Origin: Owenia fusiformis
Taxonomy: Eukaryota > Annelida > Polychaeta > Sabellida > Oweniidae
Assembly: GCA_903813345.2 (NCBI GenBank)
Contig: CAIIXF020000003.1
Location: forward strand, 30,395,248 to 30,459,247
Direction: 5' to 3'
Length of the DNA stretch: 64,000 bases
Part shown: positions 24,051-34,028 of the stretch, one piece after another
Position numbering within the stretch: position 1 is the first letter of the stretch
Layout: each line of letters opens with the position of its first letter
Made by a program: the position numbers and the translations under genes
Notes under the pieces: model-generated
Told to the model about the DNA's origin: nothing
The model's database searches: none
The model's input: the letters and a program-made list of their open reading frames with translations, nothing else

Positions 24051-25010
24051 CCGAAAAAATGGCGTTTGTTTAATTTTGAATTTTTGAAATCACGACATGA
24101 CCCTACATACGGCAGGATATCGAGATAGAATGCTGGGAGCAAATTGTCCTTGGTTTATAAAGACGAAAATGGTCATATAAATCAAATTGATAACGCACTG
24201 AATAAGGTGATGAGACTGTTTACTACGCACGATTATGCACGTCTTCTCAGAACTGAACAACGGCAAAGACTCTAATTTTTGGACTTAAGGTGGCCTATAA
24301 CCCTGATTATTTTTTCGTAAAGCATCTCAGTAAAATTACGATTTCTCTGCACCCTGATGTTCAATCAAGATCATTCGAGAATCTATGTGTTCCTGACAAG
24401 TTTGGGCATCCGGAAATGACAACGTCTACACAAGGTTTGCACGCAATTTATGCCTGAATCGGGAAAACAAAAAGGTGTGATAGTATTTCAGAATTACCTA
24501 TAATAATACTATTTACAGTGGATAGCGACGACAAGATACACAAACAAGATTGTTGGGCAAGGTTCACTTCCGGGCCCTTCCACAACCCTTCTCTAATAAT
24601 GCACTAATAGAAACAACACTTCAATACAGGTCATGAGCATTACTACAAACTAAATAATTCTTAGGAGCTATATGAAGTTCACTCATTTAACATTTCTTAT
24701 TTTGTATACTTACAAATTGGTGTAGCCCTACTATAATAAATTTTACACCATTAGTACTACCATGGGCTTTCAAATTAGAAAGCCCATGGTACTACTGTGC
24801 TATACTTCAGAATGTATATGCTTTAATTGTGTAAAATAAATTCAGTTTGTAAAAAAAATGACTGTGGCACAAAGAACTGATTATAGTGAGTATGTAGTAG
24901 CGACTTGCTATCGAAGGTCATTGCACCATCATTACACCACCCCTAGCCTTGCCCAAGTCGGTATTTTAACTCACATGGTGAGCTTTTGCAATCACTCACT
25001 TGTCCGTCTG
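24051..25010. other. Unassigned, with a 46-bp hairpin at 24752-24797
   Basis: The hairpin reads TAGTACTACCATGGGCTTTC, a 7-nt loop, then the inverse. A relative (CATGGGCTTCTAGTTGAAAG, then CCCATGG) occurs at 31463-31487. No gene recognised. Confidence 0.4.
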
Positions 25011-25097
25011 CAGGCCTGTCAACTTGGGAACACCTAACATGAGTGACTTGGAAATGTTGAACACCTCCCCTACGCTCGCGTTTCAAACATCCATCAA

Positions 25098-25138
<41 letters not shown>

Positions 25139-25455
25139 GGGGGGGGGGGGGGGGGGGGGGGGTAGGTACGAAAATTTTCGAAGGGGGGGGGGGTAGGTAC
25201 GAAAATTTTCGAACGGAATGCGTGACATATACATAATTTGCGTGAAATGCGTACATTTTTTTCGGCGTTCGTATTTTTGCTGTGTAGACGATCTTTTTTA
25301 GAAATTTTTCTACAGAAATCTTTTTGCTTGACAATTACCAGGTAAAATGCGTATTTGCGTGACATTTTCTGTCACGCAAAAATAACTGGCGTGACTTCAA
25401 ATTCTTCAGCAAATGCGTGACAAATACGCAAATTGCGGGACAGTTGACAGGCCTG
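25011..25455 (+). mobile_element. MITE with internal poly-G, copy 1, TSD CGTCTG
   Basis: Ends CAGGCCTGTCAACT and AGTTGACAGGCCTG. CGTCTG is repeated immediately outside both ends (25005-25010 and 25456-25461). The interior contains a 64-nt G run (25099-25162, with one T) and a second shorter one at about 25185-25193, with a duplicated ACGAAAATTTTCGAA between and after. The second copy is inverted at 33472-34022. Confidence 0.85.
25099..25162 (+). repeat. Poly-G tract, 64 nt with one interruption
   Basis: A homopolymer G tract broken only by T at 25138; strong G-quadruplex potential on the plus strand. Its exact length is likely to be unreliable in any assembly. Confidence 0.9.
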
Positions 25456-25489
25456 CGTCTGTCTGTTCGTGCGTCCGTCCGTCAACAAT

Positions 25490-26660
25490 AGTGGCACGTT
25501 TCAAAAACTTCTGTCGATAGGATTCCCGTTTTAAGTTATTTTTGTTCAACATCAATACAGAAAACTCCCCTATGACTCCTGGTTCAAAAGCTCGCCTATT
25601 TTCAAAATGGCCGCCATTTTTGTCTCGCGAAATTCCCTAGCTTTACAAATAATTTCAGGTGTCCTGCATTGTAAAAATCCATGTCAATGTGAAAAGTAGT
25701 TGTATGAAATTGTTTTGTTACAAATAATCAGCAAAAAATTGTGTCCGTTTTTTTCTATTTTCAGCCATTTTAGTTAACATTGTTTTGTCCATCTGACTAG
25801 CGAAATCCACTTTTCCGTCAACAATAGTGGCACGTTTTAAAACCTCTGTCGATAGGATTCCTGTTTTAAGTTATTTCCGTTCAACACCAATACAGAAAAC
25901 TCCCCTATGACCCCTGATTCAAAAGCTCGCTTATTTTCAAAATGGTGGTCATTTTATTTGTCTCGCGAAATTCACTTTTGACCCATTTCCTAGCTTTTCA
26001 AATGATATCAGGTGTCATGCATTGTAAAAATCCTTGTCAATGTTAAGAGTAGTTGTATGAAATAATTTTGTTACAAAAAATCAGCAAAAATTATATCGTT
26101 TTTTTTATTTTCAGCCATTTCAGTTAACATTGATTTGTCCATCTGTCTCGCGAAATCAACTTTTGGACCATTTGCCTTAAAACTTCTGTCGATAGGATTC
26201 CCGTTTTAAGTTATTTTTGTTCAACATCACAACAAAAAACTCCGCTATGACTCTTGGCTCAAAATTATGCCTATTTTCAAAATGGTCGCCATTCTTGGCT
26301 CACGAAATTCAATTTTGGCCCATTTCCTAGCTTTACAAATAATTTCAGGTGTCCTGCATTGTAAAAAGCCATGTCACTGTAAAGAGAAGTTGTATGAAAT
26401 AATTTTGTTAGAAATAATTGGCAAAAAATTATATCAGTTTTTTTAAAATTTTCAGCCATTTTACTTAACATTGATCTGTCCATCTGTCTCTCAGTCAGTC
26501 CAAAATAGTGGCAAGTTTTAAAACCTCCGTCTGTCAACACTTGGCTCTAAATTCTCTGTAGATAGGATTCCGGTTTCAAAATATATTTATTCAACATCAA
26601 TAAAGAAAAAAAACTGTGACTCCTTCTTCAAAAGCTCGCCTATGGCAATTCCACTTCTTA
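25490..26660 (+). repeat. Tandem repeat of about 340 bp, about 3.5 copies
   Basis: The word GATAGGATTC recurs at about 25516, 25851, 26191 and 26561. Each unit also contains 'AATGG(C/T)CGCCAT', 'TTTCAGGTGTCCTGCATTGT' and a 'TCAGCCATTTTAGTTAACAT' segment. An inverted portion is at 5800-6310. No coding potential; the minus-strand frame at 26277-26540 is inside a unit. Confidence 0.8.
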
Positions 26661-26679
26661 CACCACTGTAACGACCCTT

Positions 26680-26740
26680 AAGCCCGGTATACACCAATGG
26701 GGCAAAATCCCACTTTGCCCCATTGGTGTATACCGGGCTT
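26680..26740. repeat. Perfect 61-bp hairpin
   Basis: Arms of 27 bp (AAGCCCGGTATACACCAATG then GGGCAAA, and the exact inverse) around a 7-nt loop. Perfect complementarity suggests a very young snap-back element or a hairpin RNA source; nothing indicates a gene here. Confidence 0.85.
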
Positions 26741-26996
26741 TAGGCACGTCCGTCCGGGGAGCTGTAGTGTAACAAGCCATACTACACATGAAAGGGAGTG
26801 TGCCAAATTCAATGCCCCATCGAGATACAGATTTATTTACTTTATTGGAATTTCTTTTGTTCCCCGCTTAGAAAATAGTCGTTCAAACAAATAAGGGGGT
26901 TAACATGCAAACCTATGAGGAAAACCATTGGTCCTTAACTTTTTTTGAGGGGTATAATTTCAAACCTACATCCGTATTCCGACGACGAATTCTGAT
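26741..26996. other. Left flank of the Polinton; TSD TCTGAT at 26991-26996
   Basis: No gene. The six bases TCTGAT next to the element are repeated at 31352-31357 on the other side. Confidence 0.7.
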
Positions 26997-27228
26997 AGTA
27001 GTTACAGAAACGAGAGTTCTGACGCACCTTTAACATTGAGTCCTATGGGGAGGGACACGATTTTTCATAGTACCCTCCCTAACATGGGCTCCAATGGGGA
27101 GGGACATCTGTGAGCCTCCCTGAGCTCGGGAGGCACATACGGGGACCCCACCCCTCCCCCCTCGGCGTGGTGGCGTGTACATATTTCGGGAATCTCGGGC
27201 CCTAAGGTAACGGACGCCCTACCCCACG
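26997..27228 (+). repeat. Polinton left terminal inverted repeat (232 bp)
   Basis: Begins AGTAGTTACAGAAACGAGAG and ends GGACGCCCTACCCCACG. It differs from the right copy by only a few bases and one indel (GGTAA here, GAGTAA in the inverse). Confidence 0.92.
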
Positions 27229-27672
27229 TTTGTACGTTTACTGTAAGGATACTATTCGAATTCCCGCCAAAAACAATAAATCGATAAACCAGTACGCGTC
27301 GTAAATGTCACTGCCTTATTTATAAAGTGCGGCCCAGGCGGATTATCGATTACCTATCAACCAGGCGTTTCGTACTCGCGAGGTCTTATCGTTTTAAGGT
27401 CATCCAGCTGTCAGTTTACGAAACAAATTACTCTGGACTGTACTTTAAAGTGCGGACCTAGCTCGATTATCGATTATCAATCAACCATCCATCAACTTTA
27501 ATTAGTGTAACGTCCTTCATCGATTTAAGATCATACCGTTTAATGGATGTTACATTTGGTTGGGATAAATATTTATTTGCTAATTCGTCAACACACTTCT
27601 TTTCAAAATACATCAACTATAATACATATTTACATTATAACATTCAAAATTCTTCATTGAATCATACACAAA
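27229..27672. other. Subterminal region with a duplicated block
   Basis: Two related blocks: AAAGTGCGG-CC...GATTATCGATTA...TATCAACCA at 27324-27363, and AAAGTGCGGACC...GATTATCGATTATCAATCAACCA at 27447-27486. Each is followed by TCG-TTTAAG-TCAT. The offset is about 123-130 bp. It could be regulatory or a terminal-protein/integrase-binding region; that is inference. Confidence 0.6.
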
Positions 27673-28770
27673 TTACAAAGGTATTAAATCGGAATCTTTA
27701 ACCCACGAATCAAACTTTTTTGGCCAATATTGCCAACGCACTAAATGTTCCCGTTGCCCTCGTCTAGTTCGTGTTTTCAAGATTTTTTCTACTTTCCAAA
27801 TATCATCTTCATTCGCTTGTACTCTTTGAAGCTCCGATTGGTAAAAAGTACCCTTAATGTCTTCATTTTGAAAATCATTTAAACGATATAATGGGAGGCC
27901 CTGCCTAATAAAACGTTTCGTTACTTTAAAAATTTCCCCTGTCCAATGTTGGTCGTATTCTCTACTAAAAACATGTCTCGACTGGGTAATTCTTACCAGA
28001 GCTCCAATGGGGAATTTAAAGATGTGATTAGATTTGGTTTTAACGATAGTTGATTTAGGATAATACATCCGCCACCAAATAACCAATTCATCGTCTTTAG
28101 ATACATTTTTAGGAGCCATTTTTATACCCCTATGCCAAGTGGCGTTATAACTCTTCACAAAGTTTTGTAAATTGTCTATAAATCTATGGTTCTGTTTGTA
28201 CGTGATATACCTCATTATTTTAGTCTTTAACGTCTTTATCAATCTTTCTGCATAGTTGGCCTTGGGGGTATTACCCGTAACAAAATGGCGGACTCCCCAT
28301 CTATTCAACAATGTTTGTACAACCTTAGCGCGGAATTCTTGACCTTTGTCCGTCCTAGTGACATCTGGTTGTCGACCTTCTTTCAATATATCATCGAAAG
28401 CCTCCGCCACTGCCTTTCCAGTTTTGGAGTGTAGCGGTCTAACCCAGGCAAAGCGAGACATAATGTCAATCGCAACCAGGATATACTTTATCCCGTCATT
28501 CTGCGATGATATATTAGAGACATCCATAAGATCTGCATCCCATTGTTCGTCAATATGCGAGACATATACTTTGTTACGAGCGAATCGTTTCTTATAAGGT
28601 CTCTGTAGGCCATAAGCTTCTTGATTGTCCAGCCATTTCTTTATCTGATAACGGGACAGCTGGTATTTCCCATCATTTAGTACAGCTCTATAGAGTTTGT
28701 CTGGTCCAGCAAAGGCTCCAGAATTTCGACTGTCAAAGTATAATTTCTTTAAATAGTCTTGATATGCCAT
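27673..28770 (-). CDS. Polinton integrase (DDE, rve family) with chromodomain
   Basis: 365 residues, uninterrupted. Order: an N-terminal helical zinc-binding-like region (1-70, no full HHCC seen), then the rve catalytic core. The core has Asp80 in 'WDADLMDVS', Asp141 in 'RTDKGQEF' and Glu175 in 'NYAERLIKTLK' (33 residues between the last two). Then come an SH3-like C-terminal domain with 'FPIGALVRI' (about 252-312) and a chromodomain near 322-365 ('DIWKVEKILKTR...VRWQYWPKKFDSWV'). It would catalyse strand transfer of the element's ends, giving the 6-bp duplication. The start is the first Met after an upstream stop; the ATPase frame ends 59 bp upstream on the same strand. All catalytic residues are present, so it may be functional. 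Confidence 0.92.
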   Translation of the reverse strand: MAYQDYLKKLYFDSRNSGAFAGPDKLYRAVLNDGKYQLSRYQIKKWLDNQEAYGLQRPYKKRFARNKVYVSHIDEQWDADLMDVSNISSQNDGIKYILVAIDIMSRFAWVRPLHSKTGKAVAEAFDDILKEGRQPDVTRTDKGQEFRAKVVQTLLNRWGVRHFVTGNTPKANYAERLIKTLKTKIMRYITYKQNHRFIDNLQNFVKSYNATWHRGIKMAPKNVSKDDELVIWWRMYYPKSTIVKTKSNHIFKFPIGALVRITQSRHVFSREYDQHWTGEIFKVTKRFIRQGLPLYRLNDFQNEDIKGTFYQSELQRVQANEDDIWKVEKILKTRTRRGQREHLVRWQYWPKKFDSWVKDSDLIPL

Positions 28771-28829
28771 CTTACACTGTCGGAATCTGACTCCTTAATG
28801 ACGATCTCTCTTTAAATTGCTAATATTTA

Positions 28830-30128
28830 TCACTCAGTGCTTGATTCAACAGCCTCGTTTTCGGATTCACTCTGTTCTTCCTCGGAGCTACTTTCCTGGT
28901 CTGTATCCTCTATAAAGACCTCATCAAACTTGTGTTTGTTTTTTAAAAGTGTCTTCCTAATGGCTAAGTTCACAGAGACACCCCTCCTCATCATATTATT
29001 TATTGAATCAATTATATTTCTGTGTAACGCATTGTCTTTTACATCAACCGTTAGCTTGACGAATTGTTTATATCCTTTTATAAATTCTTCCTTATTCTTT
29101 GACAATAGTTTATTATCTGCCTTTTCTACAGCCTCTGTCTTATCCATCCCTCTATCCATATACTCATCCACTTTACGTCGGTGGTCTTCCTCATTCTGTC
29201 TTATAGACCACTTCTTTAAGAATGCAAATGTTTCATTTGCTTTCAAATCACCATCATCGTCATCAACGTCATTGTCTTTGTCTTGAGGAATCTTCTCCTC
29301 AATATTTTGGGTAGATTGGGTCCTCATCCTCTTGGGTAGTGGTCCCTGATCTTGACACCACTTTTTTATATGCCTCTGTAAGTCGTGAATGCTATCAAAT
29401 ACTAAACCACAGTCATCACAGGATACCATGCTGTCTTCTCGAAATTCACGTTCCATGTAAGGGTAGTTCTTAACATCACTACTATTTATAAATGTTGTCG
29501 TCGGATAGTCAACTTCTGAAATACCCTGTCTTTCAAGTAAGTGTTTTGAATCATTCATTGGTTCCTTGAAGTTGCGGGAATCGTGATGACTTTCAAATTC
29601 AACTTCACTTTTAGTAAAGGCATTTGGTTTCAATCTGCTGTGCTCCGAAGTTTCTTGCTTCAGATCAAGAAGCAGGTAACCATAGGGTCGACTAGTTGCG
29701 TTGGTATATGCTCTGACCAACTTGTTTCCATTTCCGGGGTACATCTGCCTCGATAAGAATGCCACCTGTTGGCGATCTCTCGGGTTATTAAACAGTATCA
29801 TATAGTGAGAGTTTAAGCTCATCGATCTATTCATTTTTCCTTGATGATACATATTCTGGAGTAGGCATATCACAGACAGATTTCGATGGTGACTGCCTTT
29901 GCTATAGAGATCACATATCCGTTGATCATTTGTTGCCTCATTCATAAGATCATCGAGAAGTATCAAAGTAGGAACTGAAGTGTCAAGGTATCTTGAATCA
30001 TCAATATCCTCTGGTATTCCCTTCACAAATTCCAAATGTGGGTATTTTCTTAGCTCTTCGTAGGCAGGCTGCCATTGACCATAACACCAGATGATTCTTC
30101 TAGGAATTGGGGATATACCGTTCAACAT
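28830..30128 (-). pseudogene. Polinton FtsK/HerA-type packaging ATPase, main part, frame-broken at its 5' side
   Basis: The 432-codon open frame has a Walker B (LILLDD, residues 55-60), a conserved glutamine in 'LLQNMYHQGK' and 'FNNPRDRQQVAFLSRQMYPG', typical of Polinton and A32-like genome-packaging ATPases. A C2HC zinc finger (Cys237, Cys240, His253, Cys258) follows, then an acidic Asp-rich linker and a charged helical C-terminus. The Walker A (GPTSSGKT) lies just upstream at about 30147-30170, but one nucleotide out of frame with this ORF. That frame stops at about 30089, so the gene is broken unless the A-run there is a sequencing error. In intact relatives the ATPase packages the element's DNA into capsids. 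Confidence 0.8.
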
Positions 30129-30179
30129 TTTTGATCAAGTGCTTCATAAGCCAGGTCTTCCCCGACGATGTTGGTCCGG
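30129..30179 (-). pseudogene. ATPase exon start with Walker A
   Basis: On the minus strand, after a pyrimidine-rich acceptor (TGTATTTTCAG), the translation reads GPTSSGKTWLMKHLI, the nucleotide-binding P-loop. It continues into a different frame from 28830-30128, so there is a one-nucleotide break between Walker A and the rest. Confidence 0.75.
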
Positions 30180-30288
30180 CTGAAAATACAACAAAAAAAT
30201 TTTTTTTTAATAAATTGACATGCTCTCTTTCTATATTTAGAAACCTATCAGACTTTTAATTTCAACATGTCCATGCCTATACCTGCTA

Positions 30289-30402
30289 TCATAGTAAACG
30301 GATGTTTCAGCATAACATCAGACTGATGCATTTTTTCTCCATGAAACTTATTCATATGCCTCTCGTAAAATTCACACTACACTCAGAACAATTGAAAGAC
30401 AT
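30289..30402 (-). pseudogene. Probable first exon of the ATPase, zinc-finger remnant
   Basis: The minus strand encodes 'MSFNCSECSVNFTR' (CxxC) and, in a shifted frame, 'RHMNKFHGEKMH' (HxxxxH), then 'VMLKHPFTMIA', which leads to a donor (G-GTATAG). Joined to 30179 across a 110-nt intron, this places the hydrophobic HPFTMIA strand just before the P-loop, as expected. The finger is too short between its Cys and His pairs and contains a frame change, so the exon is damaged. Confidence 0.55.
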
Positions 30403-30565
30403 GTTGTCTGTTCAAGATCTATCAGTAAAATGACTCAAAACATGGACAACTTAAAATATATAAGAATATTCTAATGTGCAGTATTGTGATTGGTTCAAAA
30501 TGTGTCAATTAAGATCAATTGTAAACATAAACAGGCATTTATGACATTATAAACTATTGAATATT

Positions 30566-30899
30566 AAAGTAAAGGGAGGGGAGGAGGTTTGGAAGATGGA
30601 GAAGAGACAGGAGGAGGTTGGGTGGAAGTAGGAGGAGGTATGAGGTAAGGAGGAGGTAGGGAGGAGGTGGGAGGAGGTAAGGAAGAGGTTTGAGGAGGTA
30701 AGGAGGAGGTAATGATGAGGTAGGGAGGAGGTGGGAGGAGGTAAGGAGGAAGCGGGAGGAGGTAGAGAGGAGGTGGGAGAAGGTAAGGAAGAGGTGGGAA
30801 GAGGTAAGGAGGATATAGGGAGGAGGTAATGATGAGGTAGGGAGGAGGCGGGGGGAGGTAAGGAGGAGGTAAGGAGGAAGTGGGAGGAGGTAGGGAAAA
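30566..30899 (+). repeat. GGAGGAGGTA minisatellite inside the Polinton
   Basis: About 330 bp of degenerate GGGAGGAGGT(A)AGGAGGAGGT units, purine-only on the plus strand over long distances. It occupies space where other Polinton genes would be expected; probably expanded after the internal deletion. Confidence 0.85.
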
Positions 30900-30954
30900 G
30901 ATGGCTAACTTCCGTTTTAAAACCTACCCAGGCCGACTAAAAGATGCCTCACTT

Positions 30955-31110
30955 CCGCTATGATGTCACCCTCTTGCCCAGACAGATGCAAAATGGCTGA
31001 CTTCCTGCTAGAAAGCTTCAAAATGGCCGACTTCCGGTTAAATGGCTGACTTCCGGGCTGACTTCCGGTCAAAATGGCTGACTTCCTGTCAAAATGGCTA
31101 ACTTCCGGAA
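30955..31110 (+). repeat. Short tandem repeat AAAATGGCTGACTTCCGG
   Basis: About seven imperfect copies of an AAAATGGC(T/C)GACTTCC(G/T)G(T/C) unit just inside the right terminal repeat. Confidence 0.8.
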
Positions 31111-31118
31111 CGTATAGT

Positions 31119-31351
31119 CGTGGGGTAGGGCGTCCGTTACTCTTAGGGCCCGAGATTCCCGAAATATGTACACGCCACCACGCCGAGGGGGGAGGGGTGG
31201 GGTCCCCGTATGTGCCTCCCGAGCTCAGGGAGGCTCACAGATGTCCCTCCCCATTGGAGCCCATGTTAGGGAGGGTACTATGAAAAATCGTGTCCCTCCC
31301 CATAGGACTCAATGTTAAAGGTGCGTCAGAACTCTCGTTTCTGTAACTACT
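31119..31351 (-). repeat. Polinton right terminal inverted repeat (233 bp)
   Basis: Reverse complement of 26997-27228 with a few differences. Followed by the target duplication TCTGAT at 31352-31357. Confidence 0.92.
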
Positions 31352-31357
31352 TCTGAT

Positions 31358-33471
31358 TTCTGATTGGCTCGGTGAGTTCAGAGATTTATTGTAAACTAAA
31401 AGAGTGAAGACGAAGCTCTCTTTTAGGAAGCGTAGTCGAACGAATGCAAAGGGTATGAGCATGGGCTTCTAGTTGAAAGCCCATGGTATGAGCAATAAAG
31501 GCTAAAGGCACTACAGCTACATCCTGCTTCTTCAAAGGACTTCGCTTATATTCATATACTTGTAAAATACCCTCGCAGCAAGGATGCTACAGCAACAAAC
31601 TTCAAAACGTTGACAACCTTAGCTCTTCCATTGGACTGTGTACGTGTTTAAGCCTCTTCATGTTTGAATTTTTATTTACACAACCTGCAATGAACCTCCC
31701 CGGTTTTTTTCATATTTCCATTTTCACAATTTTGCACGGAACGAAATATGTGACCGGAAGTTAAGGAAAAAGTAAGAAACATCTTAAAAGTGAGTGCATT
31801 TTATGTTTACGCCCTCAATTTGATTCATTGGAAAATTAAATGAATATACGCCAGTAGATGAACAATTTAGTTTTATCAGGACATAATGATTATTGAGAAA
31901 AATATCTTATATTCACTTGAATGTGACTGTAGATTTTCGTAGATCCAAAATCTAGAACTAATCCTTTTTTTGATTTTTGTGATTCATCCATTCCAGCTTT
32001 ATTTCTTCATGATTTTTCGTCAATGTCAATAAATTATGACCTTGGAATAAGTGGGAGTTCATATCTAATAATTCCATATTGTAAATACATGCATTCATGA
32101 TAAATTCATTTATTTCTCGTAACTTTGTTCTGGTTGTAAACATTTTTTATGTGCAGGTAGGGGACATAAAGAATTACAAAGGCTATGGATATTACATGCT
32201 GTCGCACATCTTATATATTCTTACCTCAGTGTATTCAGTGCTCTATTTTCTCCATCCTAGTAAGTCCAGATATAGTGGAATTTGTGTCCATAATGATATA
32301 AGAACTTAAAAATTTGAAGTGAAATTCACATGTTAATGCCGACTCTTCAAATGTTGAGGTGATTTTGGAGCCCAATTGCGCCGCAATGTGGATTGGCTCC
32401 CAGAATGCAACATCACACGTGTCAGCTTTCACAATGTCATTCCGCCAATTTGGTACGTATCTGTCACGAGTAAATAAGGTTACCTGATGTTGCATTCTGG
32501 GAGTCAATCCTCCTTGGATCACAAACATGGCGACTCATGAAAACATTCGTTCAATTTGGTAGGGATTTATCCATCATTTGCAGGTATGAAGCTTTGGATT
32601 CATTTATTATGCTACTTAAAGTGAATGGGAATTATTTTTCTACCGATTGGTAGAGTTTGAAACACGAAACTTAGAATTTAGCTCATCGTGACAACTTTTG
32701 AGGGTTTAGATTTATTTTTGTCCCCCAATTTAATATTGATTACTCATACAATTTGTAGAATAGATGGCCTGCTGATCCGTTGGATATCTCCAACCTGTTT
32801 ATGCACATCCTCCTAAGCAGGTGTCCAGAATCCGGACCTTCTTCTTCCACATGCTATAACCAATTTGGACGCGCCCGATTTAACTGAATCACGTGATCTA
32901 GTTATGCGCAATGACTGATTTCTGTCGCAGTGTTGGGACAGTCAATCAGATTGCGAGTTCTTAATTGGGGAAATAGTAACTGCTTATCGCAGGGAGTAAA
33001 AAGAAAGAATATATTCTGGAATTTGAAGCCCTGTGATGGAGGATGGTGTATGCATTATAGATAGTTTGTTATTGCTTTTCATCACTGACATTTGTAATCG
33101 CTCCTTTCTCAGTTGTGACTTTCAGTACTGTACATGTTGTCTACATATCCGGCAGACTGGCTAGAAATCAGTCTGTCAACCTAATGTTCTGTCCTGTGGG
33201 AAATGCAGAGAATTGCACAAATTAAAAAAATGATTAAATCAAATAATTAAAAGTAAATATTATGACAATCAATTGAGTAATAAGGTAGTAATTTAAAAAT
33301 GGTATAAAAACTAAAAAGTAACACAGCATAAAGCAAGCGAACAGTAACAAATATGCAAATTAATTTACTCCATTGGCCATTTTGAATAGCACTTCCTATA
33401 TTAACAAACATTTTAATGCCAAATTTTACATATGTGTGACGTGTGTTATATAATATATATGTATGCAGTCA
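31358..33471. other. About 2.1 kb without gene; small fold-backs
   Basis: 31463-31487 is a CATGGGCTT hairpin related to 24752-24797. 32391-32520 holds an inverted pair (GATTGGCTCCCAGAATGCAA / TTGCATTCTGGGAGTCAATC). 32800-33060 contains CATCCTCCTAAGCAGGTGTC and 'TGAAGCCCTGTGATGGAGGA', also found at 4128-4182. No supported exon. Confidence 0.45.
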
Positions 33472-33777
33472 CAGGCCTGTCAACTGTCCCGCAATTTGCG
33501 TATTTGTCACGCATTTGCTGAAGAATTTGAAGTCACGCCAGTTATTTTTGCGTGACAGAAAATGTCACGCAAATACGCATTTTACCTGATAATAGTCACG
33601 CAAAAATATTTCTGTAGAAAAATTTCAAAAATAGATCGTCTACACAGCAAAAATACGAACGCCGGAAAAAAAATGTACGCATTTCGTTCGGAATTTTCAC
33701 GCGAATTACGTATATGTCACGCATTCCGTTCGAAATTTTGTATATGTCACGCATTCCGTTCGAAATTTTTCGTACCT

Positions 33778-33818
<41 letters not shown>

Positions 33819-34022
33819 TTGACGGATGTTTGAAACGCGAGCGTAGCGAGCGCGAAAAATTTGAGGTGTTCAAAATTTGGCAAGATGTCCTAAAATTCAA
33901 ACCAAGGTGTTCAAAATTTGGATCAAGGTGTTCAGATTTGGACCAAGGTGTCCACATTTTGAGGGGAGGTGTTCAACATTTCCAAGTCACTCATGTTAGG
34001 TGTTCCCAAGTTGACAGGCCTG
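33472..34022 (-). mobile_element. MITE with internal poly-C, copy 2, TSD CAGTCA
   Basis: Inverted copy of 25011-25455. Ends CAGGCCTGTCAACTG and GTTGACAGGCCTG; CAGTCA is duplicated at 33466-33471 and 34023-34028. The homopolymer is 39 C (33779-33817). It retains about 110 bp (33850-33965) of GGTGTTCAAAATTTGG-type tandem sequence missing from copy 1. Confidence 0.85.
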
Positions 34023-34028
34023 CAGTCA

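Larger units (their letters stand above)
26997..31351 (-). mobile_element. Miniature Polinton/Maverick element
   Basis: A 4355-bp element. Its terminal inverted repeats are 26997-27228 and 31119-31351 (start AGTAGTTACAG, end CTGTAACTACT), flanked by the 6-bp duplication TCTGAT (26991-26996 and 31352-31357). AG termini and a 6-bp duplication are the Polinton hallmarks. Both genes lie on the minus strand: a retroviral-type integrase next to the left end and, upstream, an FtsK/HerA-type packaging ATPase. Full elements are 15-20 kb with protein-primed polymerase B, protease and capsid genes; none of these is present. It is therefore an internally deleted derivative, dependent on others for replication but with an intact integrase. 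The terminal repeats are nearly identical to each other, suggesting modest age. Confidence 0.92.

Noticed and set aside
24943-25365. Frames with poly-Pro or poly-Gly in both strands, also at 33562-33957
   Set aside because: Translations of the homopolymer in the MITE; frame depends on an uncertain G-run length.
28346-29286. Plus-strand frames at 28346-28597 and 28837-29286
   Set aside because: Antisense shadows of the integrase and ATPase reading frames.
26997-31351. Endogenous retrovirus as source of the integrase
   Set aside because: There is no reverse transcriptase, the ends are inverted and not direct, the duplication is 6 bp, and the partner gene is a packaging ATPase; all point to a Polinton.
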